Assembly (NCBI RefSeq): GCF_014639235.1
Contig: NZ_BMFU01000021.1
Span: 1 to 54,292 of the forward strand
Origin: Paenibacillus silvae
GTDB lineage: Bacteria; Bacillota; Bacilli; Paenibacillales; Paenibacillaceae
Length of the DNA stretch: 54,292 nucleotides
Direction of reading: 5' to 3'
Position 1 is the first letter of the stretch, and each line of letters starts with the position of its first letter. Shown in pieces: positions 52,465 through 54,292 of the stretch. The notes under the pieces are model-generated. The model made no database searches. It had not been told where the DNA came from and saw only the letters and a program-made list of their open reading frames with translations. A program made the translations under genes and the position numbers.

Positions 52465-53103
52465 TTAATCTGACAGCATACGCTCGTGCACTGTCCGGCC
52501 CTTCTGCCCTGGCTCGATCAGCAGACGGGTCGGTTTAATGTTGATGAGAGCAGTCAACTGTTCCCCCATATAGTGTGCAGAATATTTAAATCCAACCTCC
52601 GCCCAATGCATAATAACTCCCACCGTTGCCGACACCAGATAACTTAACATAATGTCGTAATTGATCACTTGCTCACTATCTTCAGTTACCAGAATGAATT
52701 GTTGGGTCAGGTAATTTCGGAACACATTGTTGATCCTGAGCGCCATATCTCCATGCATCGTCATTAAAGCCCGGAATTGATCCTGATGTGCTTCGATATA
52801 TTCAAATACCGGCATCGTTGAAGGAAGTACCCCGGTCATGTCTACTTCTGTGAGATTGGAGTAAGGTTCCGCATACGCTTGTCCCAACCCTTGCAGGAAA
52901 TCATCCAGAAGGAATTGCAGCAGCTCGGGCTTGCCGGGAAAATGCAAATAAAAGGTGCCCCGATTATAATCCGCCCGTTCCGTGATATCCCGGATCGTCA
53001 GGGCATCGGCTCCCTTTTCCAATATTAATGAAACTGCCGCAGCGATAATCGCATCCTGCGTTCTTCGTGCTCTACGATCCTGAGGATGTTCAATAATCAA
53101 CAT
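52465..53103 (-). CDS. TetR-family transcription regulator
   Basis: This 212-residue repressor has the N-terminal helix-turn-helix (RRTQDAIIAAAVSLILEKGADALTIRDITERADYNRGTFYLHFPGKPELL, about residues 12-60). The helical C-terminal domain is variable and probably binds the effector. AAGGGGG lies 5 bases before ATG. It is divergent from an SDR gene, and two inverted repeats lie in the 197-base gap. Control of the SDR gene and of itself is inferred. Confidence 0.9.
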   Translation of the reverse strand: MLIIEHPQDRRARRTQDAIIAAAVSLILEKGADALTIRDITERADYNRGTFYLHFPGKPELLQFLLDDFLQGLGQAYAEPYSNLTEVDMTGVLPSTMPVFEYIEAHQDQFRALMTMHGDMALRINNVFRNYLTQQFILVTEDSEQVINYDIMLSYLVSATVGVIMHWAEVGFKYSAHYMGEQLTALINIKPTRLLIEPGQKGRTVHERMLSD

Positions 53104-53136
53104 TTTCGCCCCCTTTGTCTATTATTGTATCCTAAA

Positions 53137-53183
53137 TGAACAACGCTTACATCTATGTTCAATAGCTGACATTTACGCTGTCA
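53137..53183. promoter_or_regulatory. Candidate TetR operators in the divergent gap
   Basis: TGAAC-N15-GTTCA (53137-53161) and TGACA-N7-TGTCA (53167-53183) are two short inverted repeats. The second has a size typical for TetR-family operators. Both lie between the TetR and SDR genes. Confidence 0.4.
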
Positions 53184-53300
53184 ATGATTATTGTCACATG
53201 TTTATGTATATCTTAACATTAAGACAGGAACTAACAACGACAGGTTTTCTTCTTATGGAGATTACCTGCCCACTATATATTATAAGGAGACGATTCAATC

Positions 53301-54068
53301 ATGAGTACATCCTATACACAAACCGCTGTAATTACAGGAGCTGCCGGAGGTATCGGTAAAGAGCTGGCACGCCGCCTGGCTGAACGCAAAATCAATCTGG
53401 TGCTGGTGGACTTGAACGAAGAAGCCATCGAGAAAACCATCGCGGAGCTGAACCTCGATAAAGAGCATGTCATTGCGGTAAAAGCTAATGTGTCCGACGA
53501 AGCAGACGTCAAAAACTATGTGCAAAAAGCGCTGGATGCCTTTGGACGCATTGATTATTTTGCCAACAATGCCGGCATTGAAGGACCAACGGGCCTAATC
53601 GAAGACCTCAGTGTTGAAGCACTCGACACCGTATACAATGTAAACATTCGCGGGGTATTCCTCGGTCTGCAGAACGTTATTCCTGTCATGAAAAAACAAA
53701 AATCCGGTGCGATTCTGAATACCTCTTCCCTGGCAGGTCTGATGGGCGCTCCGGCTGTATCTCCATATATTATGTCCAAACATGCCGTTGTTGGCCTCAC
53801 TCGTACGGCAGCCAATGAGCTGGCGCCTTTCAATATTCGCGTGAACGCGGTACTGCCAGGCACCATCAATACTCGTATGATGCGCCAGATCGAAGCGAAC
53901 TCCGGCAACGTTGAAGATTACCAATCGGCTACGGTAGCTGCGATCCCAATGGGCCGTTACGGCGAACCGGAGGAAGTGGCCGCTGTAATGAACTTCCTGC
54001 TGTCCGAGGACGCATCGTATGTTACCGCCTCTCTCTACACTGTTGATGGCGGTATGATGGGGCAATAA
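53301..54068 (+). CDS. Short-chain dehydrogenase/reductase (classical SDR)
   Basis: This 255-residue NAD(P)-dependent oxidoreductase has the TGAAGGIGKELA cofactor loop, NNAGIEG near residue 90, the catalytic Ser in LNTSSLAG, and Tyr/Lys in SPYIMSKHAV. INTRMM and DGGMMG close the protein. Asp in VLVDLNE after the second strand favours NAD+. The substrate is unknown. AAGGAGA lies 9 bases upstream of ATG. It is divergent from the TetR gene, its likely regulator. No terminator is visible before the microsatellite. Confidence 0.9.
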   Translation: MSTSYTQTAVITGAAGGIGKELARRLAERKINLVLVDLNEEAIEKTIAELNLDKEHVIAVKANVSDEADVKNYVQKALDAFGRIDYFANNAGIEGPTGLIEDLSVEALDTVYNVNIRGVFLGLQNVIPVMKKQKSGAILNTSSLAGLMGAPAVSPYIMSKHAVVGLTRTAANELAPFNIRVNAVLPGTINTRMMRQIEANSGNVEDYQSATVAAIPMGRYGEPEEVAAVMNFLLSEDASYVTASLYTVDGGMMGQ

Positions 54069-54190
54069 TGAGGTAGCTTAGGTAATAGCGTAATGGACAC
54101 GGATGTAGGCGCAGTGCAGGTGGGCTACACATGGAGACTATGCATTTGGTTATATTAGCCCGATTGTAGTCGCAGCATCACATCCTTACG

Positions 54191-54292
54191 TGTGCGTGTG
54201 CGTGTGCGTGTGCGTGTGCGTGTGCGTGTGCGTGTGCGTGTGCGTGTGCGTGTGCGTGTGCGTGTGCGTGTGCGTGTGCGTGTGCGTGTGCG
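54191..54292 (+). repeat. Hexanucleotide microsatellite (TGTGCG)17 at the window end
   Basis: Seventeen perfect copies of TGTGCG run to the last base, so the array probably continues beyond the window. It lies about 120 bases downstream of the SDR gene. Confidence 0.95.

Noticed and set aside
54191..54292. Terminal hexamer array considered as a coding repeat
   Set aside because: No supported gene enters it; the SDR gene ends 120 bases earlier.

Overview
The window looks like a moderate-GC, Gram-positive, spore-forming soil bacterium, most likely Paenibacillus or a close relative. Supporting signs are strong AGGAGG-type ribosome sites, a Spo0E-like phosphatase, a GlnL-type regulator, several OmpR and hybrid two-component systems, large secreted plant-polysaccharide enzymes, and perfect TGTNA-N7-TNACA (GlnR/TnrA-type) operators. 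The taxon is inferred from gene content only. The left edge cuts a coding gene inside a tandem duplication and the right edge lies in a hexanucleotide microsatellite, so the window may be a whole contig broken at repeats.

Layout. 1-2.2 kb: the 3' part of a shortened leucine-dehydrogenase-type gene, then a long gene-free stretch with a dispersed repeat and pyrimidine-rich tracts. 2.2-6.5 kb: a two-gene ABC exporter and a secreted GH43 hydrolase with a ricin-type lectin domain. 6.8-11.4 kb: two PepSY proteins, a histidine kinase, an OmpR regulator and an NAD(P)-binding protein, all on the minus strand. 11.6-16.8 kb: a DUF1641 (YjlC-like)/NADH dehydrogenase operon with a Rex-like site, CsbD, a sugar epimerase, a YjlB-like cupin and a VTT membrane protein. 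17.1-22.2 kb: an HNH-nuclease-like protein with a small CxxC protein, an acyltransferase, a GyrI-like protein and a photolyase. 22.3-26.7 kb: a very large hybrid kinase with a BTAD-type response regulator. 27-35.7 kb: scattered metabolic genes (SRPBCC, methyltransferase, NamA, tautomerase, PepT), a Crp/Fnr regulator and a soluble chemotaxis-type protein, separated by low-complexity and repeat DNA. 35.8-39 kb: an AGCS amino-acid/cation symporter divergent from a GlnL-type regulator, and a Spo0E-like protein. 39.3-44.5 kb: one giant secreted pectinolytic enzyme (CE12 esterase plus PL11 lyase). 45-46.4 kb: an acetate transporter and an acyl-CoA thioesterase. 46.4-52.4 kb: nitrite assimilation. 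52.4-54.1 kb: a TetR/SDR divergent pair.

The best-integrated system is nitrite assimilation. An ANTAR protein and a TrpD2-like protein are transcribed away from nirB-nirD-cobA. The nirB leader holds a good sigma-A promoter overlapped by a perfect GlnR/TnrA box. Downstream of it are two hairpins with AxxGxx hexaloops, the second overlapping the 5' arm of an intrinsic terminator. This is the expected layout for ANTAR-controlled antitermination. The cobA gene, needed for the siroheme of NirB, carries a one-base frameshift. Other links visible in the DNA are 11-bp-period repeats before both PepSY genes beside an OmpR-type system, cre sites before both secreted carbohydrate-active enzymes, and a 10-bp-period repeat between the GlnL-like regulator and the symporter.
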